DNA of 64,000 nt, taken from contig NC_014387.1 of NCBI RefSeq assembly GCF_000145035.1, forward strand, positions 1,540,001 to 1,604,000, read 5' to 3'. Numbering within the stretch: the first letter of the stretch is position 1; each line of letters opens with the position of its first letter. The notes beneath the pieces are model-generated. The model was given only the letters and a program-made list of their open reading frames with translations. It was not told the DNA's origin and did not search any database. The stretch is from Butyrivibrio proteoclasticus B316. GTDB lineage: Bacteria > Bacillota > Clostridia > Lachnospirales > Lachnospiraceae. Positions 55,780 through 64,000 of the stretch are shown in pieces. The translations under genes and the position numbers were made by a program.

Positions 55780-56052
55780 ATGATACACCCATCTTATGTT
55801 GATCTTATGAAGGTTGTTAACAAGGGAGTTGAAGAGGGCGAGGAGCCTGTTATCAGCTCAAGATATTCAGTAGTTATGGCTACTGCAAAGAGAGCAAGAC
55901 AGATCATTGCCGGTGATGAGCCAATGGTTAAGGTTAAGGACAAGCAGAAGCCTCTTTCAATTGCTGTTGATGAGATGAACCAGGATACACTCCGTATTCT
56001 TACTGACGAGGAGAAGGAAGAAATCCAGACAGAGGCTACAGAGAACGAGTAA
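55780..56052 (+). CDS. rpoZ: RNA polymerase omega subunit
   Basis: A 90-residue small RNA polymerase subunit that helps beta-prime assembly. The core SRYSVVMATAKRARQII and KPLSIAVDEM matches RpoZ, followed by an acidic tail. GGAAAGGA precedes the ATG. rimO starts 3 bases after its stop. Confidence 0.94.
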   Translation: MIHPSYVDLMKVVNKGVEEGEEPVISSRYSVVMATAKRARQIIAGDEPMVKVKDKQKPLSIAVDEMNQDTLRILTDEEKEEIQTEATENE

Positions 56053-56055
56053 TAT

Positions 56056-57411
56056 ATGAAGATTTTATTTGTGTCACTTGGATGTGACAAGAATAGAGTT
56101 GATACTGAGGTTATGCTGGGGATGCTGGCTGACCGTGGTCACAACTTTACTGATGATGAACAGGAAGCAGAAGCAGCAGTTGTTAACACCTGCTGCTTTA
56201 TAAATGATGCAAAAGAAGAGAGCATTAATACTATTTTAGAACTTGCTGAGCGGAGAAAGTCCGGTCAGCTTAAAGCGCTTATTGTTACAGGATGTCTTGC
56301 TCAGCGTTATAAAGAAGAGATTCAGGATGAGATTCCTGAAGTTGATGAGATATTAGGCGTATCCTCTACAGATAAGATAATAGAGGCTCTTGATGAAACT
56401 ATCGAGAGAAATAAGCTTTTTTCACACAAGAATTATTTTGATGATGTTAACAGAAAGCCGATTGGTGGCAAGAAGAGAGTCATCACTACCGGAGGCCTTT
56501 ACAACTATCTCAAGATAGCTGAAGGGTGCGACAAGCACTGCACATACTGCATTATTCCTAAGGTAAGAGGTGCTTACAGAAGTGTTCCTATGGAACAGCT
56601 CCTGGCAGATGCCAGAAATCTTGCAGAAGCCGGTGTTACAGAGCTTTTACTGGTAGCACAGGAGACAACACTTTATGGAACAGATCTTTATGGAGAGAAA
56701 AAGCTTCCGGAACTTCTCCATAAGCTCTGTGAGATAGACGGATTTAAATGGATCAGGATTCTTTACTGCTATCCTGAGGAAATAACAGAGGAGCTTATCC
56801 AGACAATCAAGACTGAGCCCAAGATCTGTCATTATTTGGATATCCCGATTCAGTCTGGTTCTGACAGAATTCTGAAGTTAATGGGAAGACGTACTAATAA
56901 TGCAGAAATAAGAGCACTTGTTGAGCACCTTAGAGAGGAAATACCTGATATTTGTATCAGAACAACTCTCATAAGCGGATTCCCGGGAGAAACAGCGGCT
57001 GATCATAATGAGACTTTCAAGCTTGTTGAAGATCTTAGATTTGACAGACTTGGAGTGTTTACTTATTCACAGGAAGAAGATACTCCTGCAGCTACTATGC
57101 CGGATCAGGTTACTGAGAGAGTCAAGAACACAAGGCGTAACAAGCTTATGCGTCTTCAGCAGGAAATTGCTTTTGAAAATGCTGAGAATATGGTAGGCAA
57201 GATTGTAGAGGCTGTTATTGAGGGAAGAATTACAGATACTGACGATGAAGAAGGCTTTTCTTATGTCGCCAGAACCTATAAGGATGCCCCCGACATTGAT
57301 GGGTATGTATTTGTCACCGGTGTAAAGAGAGAACTTATGACCGGTGATTATATAAAAGTATTGATCACAGGATCTAATGAGTATGATCTGATTGGGGAGG
57401 AAACAACATGA
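56056..57411 (+). CDS. rimO: Ribosomal protein S12 methylthiotransferase RimO
   Basis: A radical SAM enzyme that adds a methylthio group to an Asp of ribosomal protein S12. The 451-residue protein has three UPF0004-domain cysteines (C10 in SLGCDKNRVDTE, NTCCFI, GCLAQRY). The radical SAM cluster CDKHCTYC is at about 157-164, and a C-terminal TRAM domain follows. SLGCDKNRVDTE distinguishes RimO from MiaB. pgsA overlaps by 4 bases (ATGA). Confidence 0.96.
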   Translation: MKILFVSLGCDKNRVDTEVMLGMLADRGHNFTDDEQEAEAAVVNTCCFINDAKEESINTILELAERRKSGQLKALIVTGCLAQRYKEEIQDEIPEVDEILGVSSTDKIIEALDETIERNKLFSHKNYFDDVNRKPIGGKKRVITTGGLYNYLKIAEGCDKHCTYCIIPKVRGAYRSVPMEQLLADARNLAEAGVTELLLVAQETTLYGTDLYGEKKLPELLHKLCEIDGFKWIRILYCYPEEITEELIQTIKTEPKICHYLDIPIQSGSDRILKLMGRRTNNAEIRALVEHLREEIPDICIRTTLISGFPGETAADHNETFKLVEDLRFDRLGVFTYSQEEDTPAATMPDQVTERVKNTRRNKLMRLQQEIAFENAENMVGKIVEAVIEGRITDTDDEEGFSYVARTYKDAPDIDGYVFVTGVKRELMTGDYIKVLITGSNEYDLIGEETT

Positions 57412-57956
57412 ATTTACCAAACAAGCTGACCGTTCTTAGAGTTATACTGATTCCATTTTTTGTAGTTTTTTTGCTTCTTAGTCCCGGAAATGATTTGTTT
57501 AAATGGATTTCACTGGCAATTTTTATCATTGCCAGCCTGACGGATATGCTTGATGGCAAGATTGCCAGGAAATATAACCTTATTACTGATTTTGGTAAGT
57601 TTATGGATCCTCTGGCTGATAAACTTCTTGTATGCAGTGCAATGATTTGTCTGATTGACCTTGGAAAGATTCCTTCATGGGTAGTTGTAATAATTATTGC
57701 AAGAGAGTTTATTATAAGCGGATTCAGACTTGTAGCAGCTGACAATGGCCGTGTTATTGCTGCCAGCTATTGGGGCAAATTTAAGACAACATTCCAGATG
57801 ATAATGGTAATTCTTATGATTGCTGATTTGGGGGCTGTTGTTCCGTATTATGACATCGTGACCACTATAATCATGTGGATCGCACTGGTACTTACTATCA
57901 TTTCTCTTTGCGATTACATCATCAAGAACAAAGATGTTATGAGCGGTGATATGTAA
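57408..57956 (+). CDS. pgsA: CDP-diacylglycerol-glycerol-3-phosphate 3-phosphatidyltransferase
   Basis: Makes phosphatidylglycerol phosphate, the precursor of PG and cardiolipin. The 182-residue integral membrane enzyme has the CDP-alcohol phosphotransferase motif complete: D46, D49-G50, A53-R54, G63, D67 and D71 (TDMLDGKIARKYNLITDFG then KFMDPLAD). The start overlaps the rimO stop. Two hairpins follow. Confidence 0.95.
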   Translation: MNLPNKLTVLRVILIPFFVVFLLLSPGNDLFKWISLAIFIIASLTDMLDGKIARKYNLITDFGKFMDPLADKLLVCSAMICLIDLGKIPSWVVVIIIAREFIISGFRLVAADNGRVIAASYWGKFKTTFQMIMVILMIADLGAVVPYYDIVTTIIMWIALVLTIISLCDYIIKNKDVMSGDM

Positions 57957-57961
57957 TATTG

Positions 57962-58020
57962 GAAGTTGCAATCAGTTTTTCTGATTTTTGCAACTTCAAA
58001 AGCCTCATATATCGAGGCTT
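57962..58020 (+). terminator. Tandem hairpins after pgsA
   Basis: Hairpin 1 is GAAGTTGCAATCAG / CTGATT-TT-TGCAACTTC (57962-57997). Hairpin 2 is AAGCCTC/GAGGCTT (57999-58020). Neither has a long T-tract on the plus strand. They separate pgsA from the helicase gene and lie just before its leader. Confidence 0.6.
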
Positions 58021-58059
58021 GTAGTAATTGTTATAGTTTTAAGAAATAAAGAGAGTTTT

Positions 58060-60123
58060 ATGAATAAAGATTTAGAAAAAGAATTATTAGATCAGGCAGA
58101 AGTTCAGGAAGAAAATATCAAAGAGCCTGAGAAAAAAACAAAGAAAGAGGACGAAGATAAGGTTCGTTACGACGAATCAGGACTGGATGAGAGAATTATA
58201 AGAGCTGTTTCTGAGATGGGATTTGAGTATATGTCTCCAATTCAGAAGGCAGCTATTCCTGTAATGATACAGGGAAAAGATATAATAGGACAGGCACAGA
58301 CTGGTACAGGTAAGACAGCTGCATTTGGTATTCCGCTTCTTCATCAGGTGGATCCGGCCAATAAGCATCTTCAGGCCGTTGTCCTTTGTCCTACAAGAGA
58401 GCTTGCTATGCAGGCTGCCGATGACATAAGAGATTTTGCTAAATACATGTTTGGGATCAAAGTTCTTGCCGTATATGGTGGACAGGATATTTCCAGACAG
58501 ATCAAAGCTCTTTCAAATGGCGTGCAGATAGTTGTTGGTACTCCCGGAAGAGTTATGGATCATATGCGCAGACATACTATGAAGATGAAAGACGTCAAGG
58601 TCCTCGTTCTTGATGAAGCGGATGAGATGCTTGATATGGGATTTAGAGAGGATATTGAGACTATCCTCCAGGGAATGCCAATGGAGCGTCAGACAGCTCT
58701 TTTCTCTGCAACAATGCCTGAGGCGATTCTCAAGATTACCAAGACATATCAGAAGAGTGATGCTGAATATATCAAGATGACTCCTAAGGAAATAACAGTA
58801 GCCGCTATTGAACAGGCTTACTATAGAGTACCTCAGAAGCTCAAGGAAGATGTCCTTGTAAGACTTATGGATTATTATAATCCTGCAAGATCACTTATTT
58901 TCTGTAATACCAAGAGAATGGTAGATCAGCTTGCTGAGAGCCTTAAGGGAAAGGGCTATTTAGCTGATGGCCTTCATGGGGATCTTTCTCAGAATCAGAG
59001 AGATACTGTAATGAATCTCTTTAGAAACGGCAGGATCAATATTCTCATTGCTACTGACGTGGCAGCCAGAGGTATAGATGTAAGCGGCGTAGAAGCAGTG
59101 TTTAACTATGATATTCCTGAAGATATTGAGTACTATGTTCACAGGATCGGACGTACCGGAAGAGCCGGCAGAAGCGGCATGAGCTTTACACTTGTTGGCG
59201 GACGTGAGATGTACAAACTTAGAGAAATCGAGAAGGTTTGCCATACCAAGATTGAAGAGAGGCACGTTCCTAAGGCCAAAGAGATTACAAGAGTTAAGTC
59301 TCAGAAGGTCTTTGCAGAAGTAATAGATATTATTGAGAATGGTGATATTTCTTCTGTTCTTGAATTTGTTAATCAGAAGGTTGAAGAGGGCGAATATACA
59401 GCAGAGCAGCTTGCAGCCGGTTTTATGAAACTCAAGATGGGTGCTGATCTTGAAGATCTTGTTCTATTTGAAAAGAGTGACAGGAACCGTAGAGACTTTA
59501 AGACCCGTGGTGAAAGAGGACGTGGCGAGAGAGGCCGAGACGGTAGACGTTCTGACAGAGACCGTGACGGTAAAAGAGGTCGTGGCGATAGAGAACGCGA
59601 TGGCAAAAAGTCCGGAAGAGATTCTCGTAGCCGTGATGGGAAAAGCTATGATAAAGATTCACGTGGCAGACGAGGCAAGTCTTTTGATAAAGAAAAAGAC
59701 TTATTCCCTAAGCCACGTAGGAAGAATAAACCATTAAACGATCATGATGGTTTTAATAAGAATACAGGTCTTGATGAGAACCTTATTGCGAGCATAAAGG
59801 CTGACAGAGATCAAAATGCCAATAAGTCTTCTGATGCATCCAAGACTTCTGATAATAAGAAGTATGAGAGAAAGCCAAGAAAGAGTAACGACGGATTTGA
59901 AAATGTAGGACGCATTAATATCAAAGGGGAAGGTTCTACGAAGTCATGGTATATGGAGGATACTCCAAGACATAAGAAAGCTGACAAGCAGGATGTTGAT
60001 ACCATGAATGTTTCAAAGTCTGACAAGAAGGCTATTAAATCAGAGAATAAAAAGAGAAGCCTTGATTACCTGGCAGATGTAAGCAGCCTTGTAATGGAGA
60101 GCTTTGGTAAACGCAAGAAATAA
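58060..60123 (+). CDS. DEAD-box RNA helicase with long basic C-terminal tail
   Basis: A 687-residue ATP-dependent RNA helicase of the DeaD/CshA type. Q motif is MSPIQKAAIPVM, motif I AQTGTGKT (about 78), Ia PTRELAMQ, II DEAD (about 185), III SAT and VI HRIGRTGRAGR (about 360). From about 490 onward the tail is rich in RG, RD and KS repeats and low-complexity charge, likely for RNA binding. Probable roles are ribosome assembly and mRNA decay. The ATG at 58060 is chosen because the N-terminal 24 residues of a longer frame overlap the preceding hairpins. Confidence 0.94.
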   Translation: MNKDLEKELLDQAEVQEENIKEPEKKTKKEDEDKVRYDESGLDERIIRAVSEMGFEYMSPIQKAAIPVMIQGKDIIGQAQTGTGKTAAFGIPLLHQVDPANKHLQAVVLCPTRELAMQAADDIRDFAKYMFGIKVLAVYGGQDISRQIKALSNGVQIVVGTPGRVMDHMRRHTMKMKDVKVLVLDEADEMLDMGFREDIETILQGMPMERQTALFSATMPEAILKITKTYQKSDAEYIKMTPKEITVAAIEQAYYRVPQKLKEDVLVRLMDYYNPARSLIFCNTKRMVDQLAESLKGKGYLADGLHGDLSQNQRDTVMNLFRNGRINILIATDVAARGIDVSGVEAVFNYDIPEDIEYYVHRIGRTGRAGRSGMSFTLVGGREMYKLREIEKVCHTKIEERHVPKAKEITRVKSQKVFAEVIDIIENGDISSVLEFVNQKVEEGEYTAEQLAAGFMKLKMGADLEDLVLFEKSDRNRRDFKTRGERGRGERGRDGRRSDRDRDGKRGRGDRERDGKKSGRDSRSRDGKSYDKDSRGRRGKSFDKEKDLFPKPRRKNKPLNDHDGFNKNTGLDENLIASIKADRDQNANKSSDASKTSDNKKYERKPRKSNDGFENVGRINIKGEGSTKSWYMEDTPRHKKADKQDVDTMNVSKSDKKAIKSENKKRSLDYLADVSSLVMESFGKRKK

Positions 60124-60153
60124 AGAAATACTGTCGTAGATTCGGGGGATAAT

Positions 60154-61365
60154 ATGGCTGACGCAAAAATGAAGAAGGTAAGCTTTAACAGATTTAGAGC
60201 AAAAGTCTTTAATATGGTCAGTACAGGTGTCATTGATGAACCGTTAAACCGTTTTTATGACGTACTGAGTATAGTCGCACTTATACTCAATCTTTTTGCT
60301 GCGTTTGCAATTACATTTGATTATATGGAGGAGCACTATAAAGGGCTCCTCCTTGTTATTGAAGGCGTTACAACGTTCTTTTTTGCAATTGACTATCTTT
60401 TGAGAGTATTTACAGCCAAGGAGCTGTATCCTAAGTTATCTGAATCCCGTTCCATATTTAAATATGTATTATCGTTTACAGGAATCATAGATCTATTGTC
60501 TTTTTTGCCTTATTATCTTCCTGTTTTCTTTCCTGCAGGTTCTGCAGTATTCAGAATGTTTCGAGTTGCTCGAATACTTAGGCTGTTCAGGATCAATTCC
60601 TATTACGATCAGCTAAACGTTATAACTGAAGTTCTTGCAAGTAAAAAGCAGCAGCTTCTGGCATCGGTATTTATTATTCTGATACTCATGATGGCGTCAA
60701 GTCTATGCATGTACAGTGTAGAACATGATGCACAGCCGAATGTGTTCCAAAATGCTTTTTCTGGTGTCTGGTGGTCAGTATCAACTCTTTTGACAGTAGG
60801 ATATGGTGACATATATCCGGTAACCGTTGCGGGTAAAATACTTGGAATTCTTATAAGCTTTTTGGGTGTTGGAATGGTTGCTATCCCGACTGGTATCATA
60901 AGTGCCGGATTCGTAGAGCAGTATCAGAAGCTTAAGACTGTAGGTGATTATGCCGAGGAAGAGAACATCCATTTTATCAGGATAAAGCTTACAGATAAAG
61001 ATAGCTGGACTAAAAAGAAGATTATTGATCTGCAGCTGCCAAAAGATATCATGATAGTTGCTGTTCAGAGAGATAAAGATACAATTATTCCCAGAGGGCA
61101 GACTGTTCTTGAAAGCGGTGATGTTGTCGTCATGTGCGCTGAAAAAACTAAGGAGATACAACCAATTGATCTAAAAGAGATCACAATAAATGATGGCCAC
61201 TCCTGGAATGGTGTTGCAATCAAAGACCTTGACATCTCAAGGCAGAGTTATATTTTTATGATCAGAAGAAAAGGAAAGGCAATTATTCCAAGAGGAAATC
61301 TTACCATTAAGGCCGGAGATGTGATCCTGTTATATGAGAAGCACTCCATTCGAGATTTTGCCTGA
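60154..61365 (+). CDS. Voltage-gated-type potassium channel with two RCK_C domains
   Basis: A 403-residue six-helix K+ channel. Helices S1-S3 occupy about 40-120. S4 carries regularly spaced arginines (FRMFRVARILRLFRI, about 130-147). The selectivity filter TVGYGD is at about 215-220. After S6, in place of a full RCK/TrkA-N domain, two tandem TrkA-C (RCK_C) modules are seen. Each has the pattern LPKDIMIVAVQR..IIPRGQTVLESGDVV: about 285-330 and 352-400 (second copy FMIRRKGKAIIPRGNLTIKAGD). It may be regulated by a small ligand such as c-di-AMP (inference). Confidence 0.9.
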   Translation: MADAKMKKVSFNRFRAKVFNMVSTGVIDEPLNRFYDVLSIVALILNLFAAFAITFDYMEEHYKGLLLVIEGVTTFFFAIDYLLRVFTAKELYPKLSESRSIFKYVLSFTGIIDLLSFLPYYLPVFFPAGSAVFRMFRVARILRLFRINSYYDQLNVITEVLASKKQQLLASVFIILILMMASSLCMYSVEHDAQPNVFQNAFSGVWWSVSTLLTVGYGDIYPVTVAGKILGILISFLGVGMVAIPTGIISAGFVEQYQKLKTVGDYAEEENIHFIRIKLTDKDSWTKKKIIDLQLPKDIMIVAVQRDKDTIIPRGQTVLESGDVVVMCAEKTKEIQPIDLKEITINDGHSWNGVAIKDLDISRQSYIFMIRRKGKAIIPRGNLTIKAGDVILLYEKHSIRDFA

Positions 61366-61385
61366 CGATAGAGAGTAATTAGAAA

Positions 61386-62243
61386 ATGAGTATGTTTGAT
61401 ATAGAAACTAAAAAGAAAATACTTGATGAAACAGATCTTTTTGTCCTTGATATGGACGGGACTTTTTACCTTGATGAAGATATTTTAGATGGTGCACTGG
61501 ATTTTCTAAGTGCTGTTCGAAATGCAGGAAAGGACTATTTGTTTTTTACCAATAATTCATCGACGTCTCCTGCGCTTTATATTGAGAAACTTGCCAGAAT
61601 GAACTGCCATATAACAAGGGATCAGATCATGACATCAGGTGATGTAATGATCAGATATTTAAACAGTAATTATCCTGGAAAAAGTGTATATTTGCTTGGA
61701 ACACAGCCTTTAATAGATGATTTCAAAAAGGGCGGTATAAACTTGTTTGAGCCGGAGATACCTGTTAATGAAGGTTTTGTTCCTGCTGATACCACGAATA
61801 TTCCGGATATTGTTGTAATTGGTTTTGATAAGACTCTTACTTATGAAAAACTTACAAATGCCTGTACATATATTAGAAATGGTGCTCTTTTTCTTGCAAC
61901 TCATCTTGATATCAACTGCCCTGTTAAGGGTGGATTTATCCCTGATTGTGGAATGATGTGCGCTGCAATTACTCTTTCTACGGGAAAAGAGCCAAGGTAT
62001 GTAGGTAAGCCTTTTTCTGAAACTGTAGATATGGTGATTGATAAGACTGGCTTTGACAGAGAGAAGATCACTTTTGTAGGTGACCGCCTGTATACAGATG
62101 TTGCTACCGGGGTTAAGAATGGTGCAAAAGGGGTTCTGGTGCTCACAGGAGAAGCAGGACTTGAAGATATACCAGGGTCAGATGTTAAGCCTGATGCTGT
62201 ATATGAAGGCATAGGTGAGATGGGAAAACTCCTATTGAGATAG
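61386..62243 (+). CDS. HAD-IIA family phosphatase (NagD-like)
   Basis: A 285-residue HAD-superfamily hydrolase of subclass IIA. The nucleophile and acid are D22 and D24 in VLDMDGTFYLDE. Motif II is in FTNNSST, and motifs III/IV in KPFSETVD and FVGDRLYTDVATG. Such enzymes dephosphorylate sugar phosphates, nucleotides or glycerol phosphate. The specific substrate is not readable. It starts 20 bases after the channel gene and may be co-transcribed. The next 202 bases to rpiB hold nothing I recognise. Confidence 0.92.
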   Translation: MSMFDIETKKKILDETDLFVLDMDGTFYLDEDILDGALDFLSAVRNAGKDYLFFTNNSSTSPALYIEKLARMNCHITRDQIMTSGDVMIRYLNSNYPGKSVYLLGTQPLIDDFKKGGINLFEPEIPVNEGFVPADTTNIPDIVVIGFDKTLTYEKLTNACTYIRNGALFLATHLDINCPVKGGFIPDCGMMCAAITLSTGKEPRYVGKPFSETVDMVIDKTGFDREKITFVGDRLYTDVATGVKNGAKGVLVLTGEAGLEDIPGSDVKPDAVYEGIGEMGKLLLR

Positions 62244-62445
62244 GCTGTATGGAAATCTCAGAGCAGTTCTGAATGGCAGGAATGTGACGAGAATCTTGAA
62301 AAAATTGCACAAAGCCTTTGGCATAATAGACGATTGAAAGGTAAGAATCTATAATAATCTAGAGAGTAAAACGATAAACCATGTGCGTCTGAACATTAAA
62401 CTACTGATGCCACATGAATGAGAATAATATCAACGGAGGTATGAA

Positions 62446-63087
62446 ATGAAAATCGCACTTATTAATGAGAACAGTCAGGCTGCCAAGAATGAGATGATCT
62501 ACGGAGCACTCAAGAAGGTTGCTGATAAGCATGGCTTTGAGGTGTTTAATTACGGAATGTATTCAGCTGAGGACAAGGCGCAGCTTACATATGTACAGAA
62601 TGGTATTCTTGCTTGTGTTCTTCTTAACTCTGGCGCTGTTGATTATGTAATTACCGGCTGCGGAACAGGAGAGGGCGCTATGCTTGCTTGTAACAGCTTC
62701 CCTGGAGTTATCTGTGGTCATGTAACAGATCCTCTTGATGCTTACACATTTGCTCAGATCAATGATGGTAACGCTATTGCCATGAACTTTGCACTTAAGT
62801 CAGGATGGGGCGCAGAACTCAATCTTGAATATACATTTGAGAAGCTTTTCTCTGAGGAGTCAGGACAGGGATATCCAAGAGAGAGAGCAGTTCCTGAGCA
62901 GAGAAATAAGAAAATTCTTGATGAAGTCAAGAAAGTTACATACAACCAGGATGTTGTAGATATTCTTAATAAGCTTGACAGAGATCTTGTTAAGGGAGCT
63001 CTTTCAGGTGAGCATTTCCTTGAGTACTTTGATGCAAATGCCAAGGATGAGAGAATCAAGGCTGCTGTACACGAAATACTTGCATAA
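62446..63087 (+). CDS. RpiB/LacA/LacB family sugar-phosphate isomerase
   Basis: A 213-residue protein of the ribose-5-phosphate isomerase B family. The catalytic loop GCGTGEGAMLACN has Cys at 72, corresponding to the active-site Cys of RpiB. NDGNAIAMNF matches the AN..N.L anion-binding region. It is longer than the 150 residues of typical RpiB, with an additional C-terminal 60 residues, as in the longer Clostridia members. Either ribose 5-phosphate isomerase or a related keto-aldose isomerase. AACGGAGG precedes the ATG. Confidence 0.88.
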   Translation: MKIALINENSQAAKNEMIYGALKKVADKHGFEVFNYGMYSAEDKAQLTYVQNGILACVLLNSGAVDYVITGCGTGEGAMLACNSFPGVICGHVTDPLDAYTFAQINDGNAIAMNFALKSGWGAELNLEYTFEKLFSEESGQGYPRERAVPEQRNKKILDEVKKVTYNQDVVDILNKLDRDLVKGALSGEHFLEYFDANAKDERIKAAVHEILA

Positions 63088-63107
63088 ATCATAATATATG
63101 AAGTATG

Positions 63108-63163
63108 GGGCTGTCGCTTTAGATGATCAGTTGATCAAATCTTATTGCGGTAGCCCTTATTTT
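63108..63163 (+). terminator. Terminator after the isomerase gene
   Basis: GGGCTGTCGC pairs with GCGGTAGCCC (two G-T pairs), with an inner AGATGATCA / TGATCAAATCT stem, then TTATTTTAG. Confidence 0.75.
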
Positions 63164-63217
63164 AGTTATATGGAATATTTTGCTATCCTCTTATATATGG
63201 AATTAAGAAAAATTTTA

Positions 63218-63226
63218 TGATATAAT
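63218..63226 (+). promoter_or_regulatory. Extended -10 promoter for the TPR protein
   Basis: TGATATAAT fits the TGn-TATAAT extended -10 consensus. No good -35 is present. About 65 bases before the start codon. Confidence 0.55.
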
Positions 63227-63290
63227 ACGCGATAGTGTTGAAATGGGGAAGTTGGATTTTGATACTTTTGTATTAGGTTTTATAAGGAGT

Positions 63291-64000
63291 ATGGTTTACA
63301 AAAAGGCTATGGGTTACAGAGAGAAAGATCACTCTTTTGACTCTATTAAAAAGAGTAGTAAACATAAGAAGAGGCGCAGGCGCGCTAACAGAATAGACAT
63401 CAGGAAGGTTGCAATTATTGGCATAGCCACAGTGATTACTGTTGTGTGTGGATATGCAGTATATAGTCATTTGCCATTTGTTAAGGTTAATAAGGCTATA
63501 GCAGCCGGTAACAGATATTCAGAACAGGCAGAATATGATGCAGCGATCAATTCGTATTCAGAGGCAATTGAGATAGATTCCGGCTCTGTTGCAGCTTATT
63601 CTAATATGGCAAGTGCATATCTTAGCATAGATGATTCTGAATCTGCCAAGAAGGTTTTATATGATGGATGGCAGAATACAGAGAGCCAGGCACTTCTTTC
63701 AAATTATCTTACTGTTATCATGAATGACGCTGTTAGTACGATTAACGAGGGTAATGGTAATATTGATACAGTTTTAAGTGTCATGTCTGTTCTTGAGCAG
63801 GACAGCAGTAATACAGATGCTATTCAGCTTATGGATGCTGCTTATGACAGATGCTTTAGCTTATATGATGATGACGTCAACTCAATGTTCAGATGTTCAG
63901 AGTCCGGATGCAGCTATGAGAAGTATGCTGATCTTATAGGCAGGATGCTAGCTGTATATCAGACAGCTCCATCTGATGAACTTAAGGCACTTGTTCTTAA
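63291..64000 (+). CDS. TPR-containing membrane protein, partial (runs off window)
   Basis: The reading frame from ATG 63291 is open to the window edge, giving 236 residues without a stop. AAGGAG lies directly before the ATG. A very basic N-terminus (KKSSKHKKRRRRANR, residues about 20-34) precedes one membrane segment at about 41-58 (VAIIGIATVITVVCGYAVY). An external region begins with TPR-like helices (YSEQAEYDAAINSYSEAIEI, then AYSNMASAYLSIDD). Function is unknown; the C-terminal part is not visible. Confidence 0.85.
   Translation, partial: MVYKKAMGYREKDHSFDSIKKSSKHKKRRRRANRIDIRKVAIIGIATVITVVCGYAVYSHLPFVKVNKAIAAGNRYSEQAEYDAAINSYSEAIEIDSGSVAAYSNMASAYLSIDDSESAKKVLYDGWQNTESQALLSNYLTVIMNDAVSTINEGNGNIDTVLSVMSVLEQDSSNTDAIQLMDAAYDRCFSLYDDDVNSMFRCSESGCSYEKYADLIGRMLAVYQTAPSDELKALVL

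Overview
The window looks like chromosome from a Firmicute of the Lachnospiraceae, most like Butyrivibrio or Pseudobutyrivibrio. This is inferred from gene content and protein style, not from a search. It is AT-rich with purine-rich ribosome binding sites, a clostridial-type type II fatty acid synthesis cluster using FabK, a CheV, an RqcH/NFACT protein, a SpoVB/MurJ-like flippase, a long-subunit oligopeptide ABC transporter and tagaturonate reductase. Apart from the final residues of a 23S rRNA gene it is almost wholly protein-coding, mostly on the plus strand. I see no tRNA, CRISPR array, prophage or insertion sequence.

Layout. 1-820: 3' end of a 23S rRNA gene and terminator, with no 5S gene behind it. 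950-5400: cheV, a Sir2-like protein and a very acidic membrane protein. 5430-11590: hisH-hisF, ung, lysA, a polytopic membrane protein and a XerD-like protein lacking two catalytic histidines. 11660-14690 (minus): DAHP synthase and an orphan adenine-type DNA methyltransferase carrying an N-terminal helix-turn-helix. 14780-20290: an apparent cell-surface locus with two paralogous anchored beta-propeller-like proteins, a C39-like cysteine peptidase and a frameshifted papain-like protease with a lectin-like domain. 20290-21310: two copies of a structured, covarying intergenic element around a small unknown gene. 21310-30020: cbiD, trpS-glgA, a flippase, an M42 peptidase and an ABC exporter. 30150-33825 (minus): rqcH, an alpha/beta hydrolase and a MerR regulator.

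33860-43790 is a fatty acid synthesis operon, acpP-fabK-fabD-fabG-fabF-accB-fabZ-accC-accD-accA, followed by an acyl-CoA synthetase. It lacks fabH. Its first promoter has a 19-bp spacer filled by a perfect GC-rich dyad, the architecture of MerR-controlled promoters, and it faces the divergent merR gene. accA is broken by what look like several clustered single-base deletions.

43810-54030: uxaB behind two LacI-type operators, then an opp operon whose subunits carry unusual extra domains (large external loop in OppB, charged coiled-coil insertion in OppD, membrane tail on OppF) and whose leader contains an attenuator-like hairpin. 54110-64000: yicC, gmk, rpoZ, rimO, pgsA, a DEAD-box helicase, a voltage-gated-type K+ channel, a HAD phosphatase, an RpiB-family isomerase and the start of a TPR membrane protein that runs off the window.

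Most promising leads: the paired structured elements at 20365-20458 and 20999-21095; the MerR-type promoter of the fatty acid operon; the HTH-methyltransferase fusion; the degenerate recombinase; and the modified Opp transporter.
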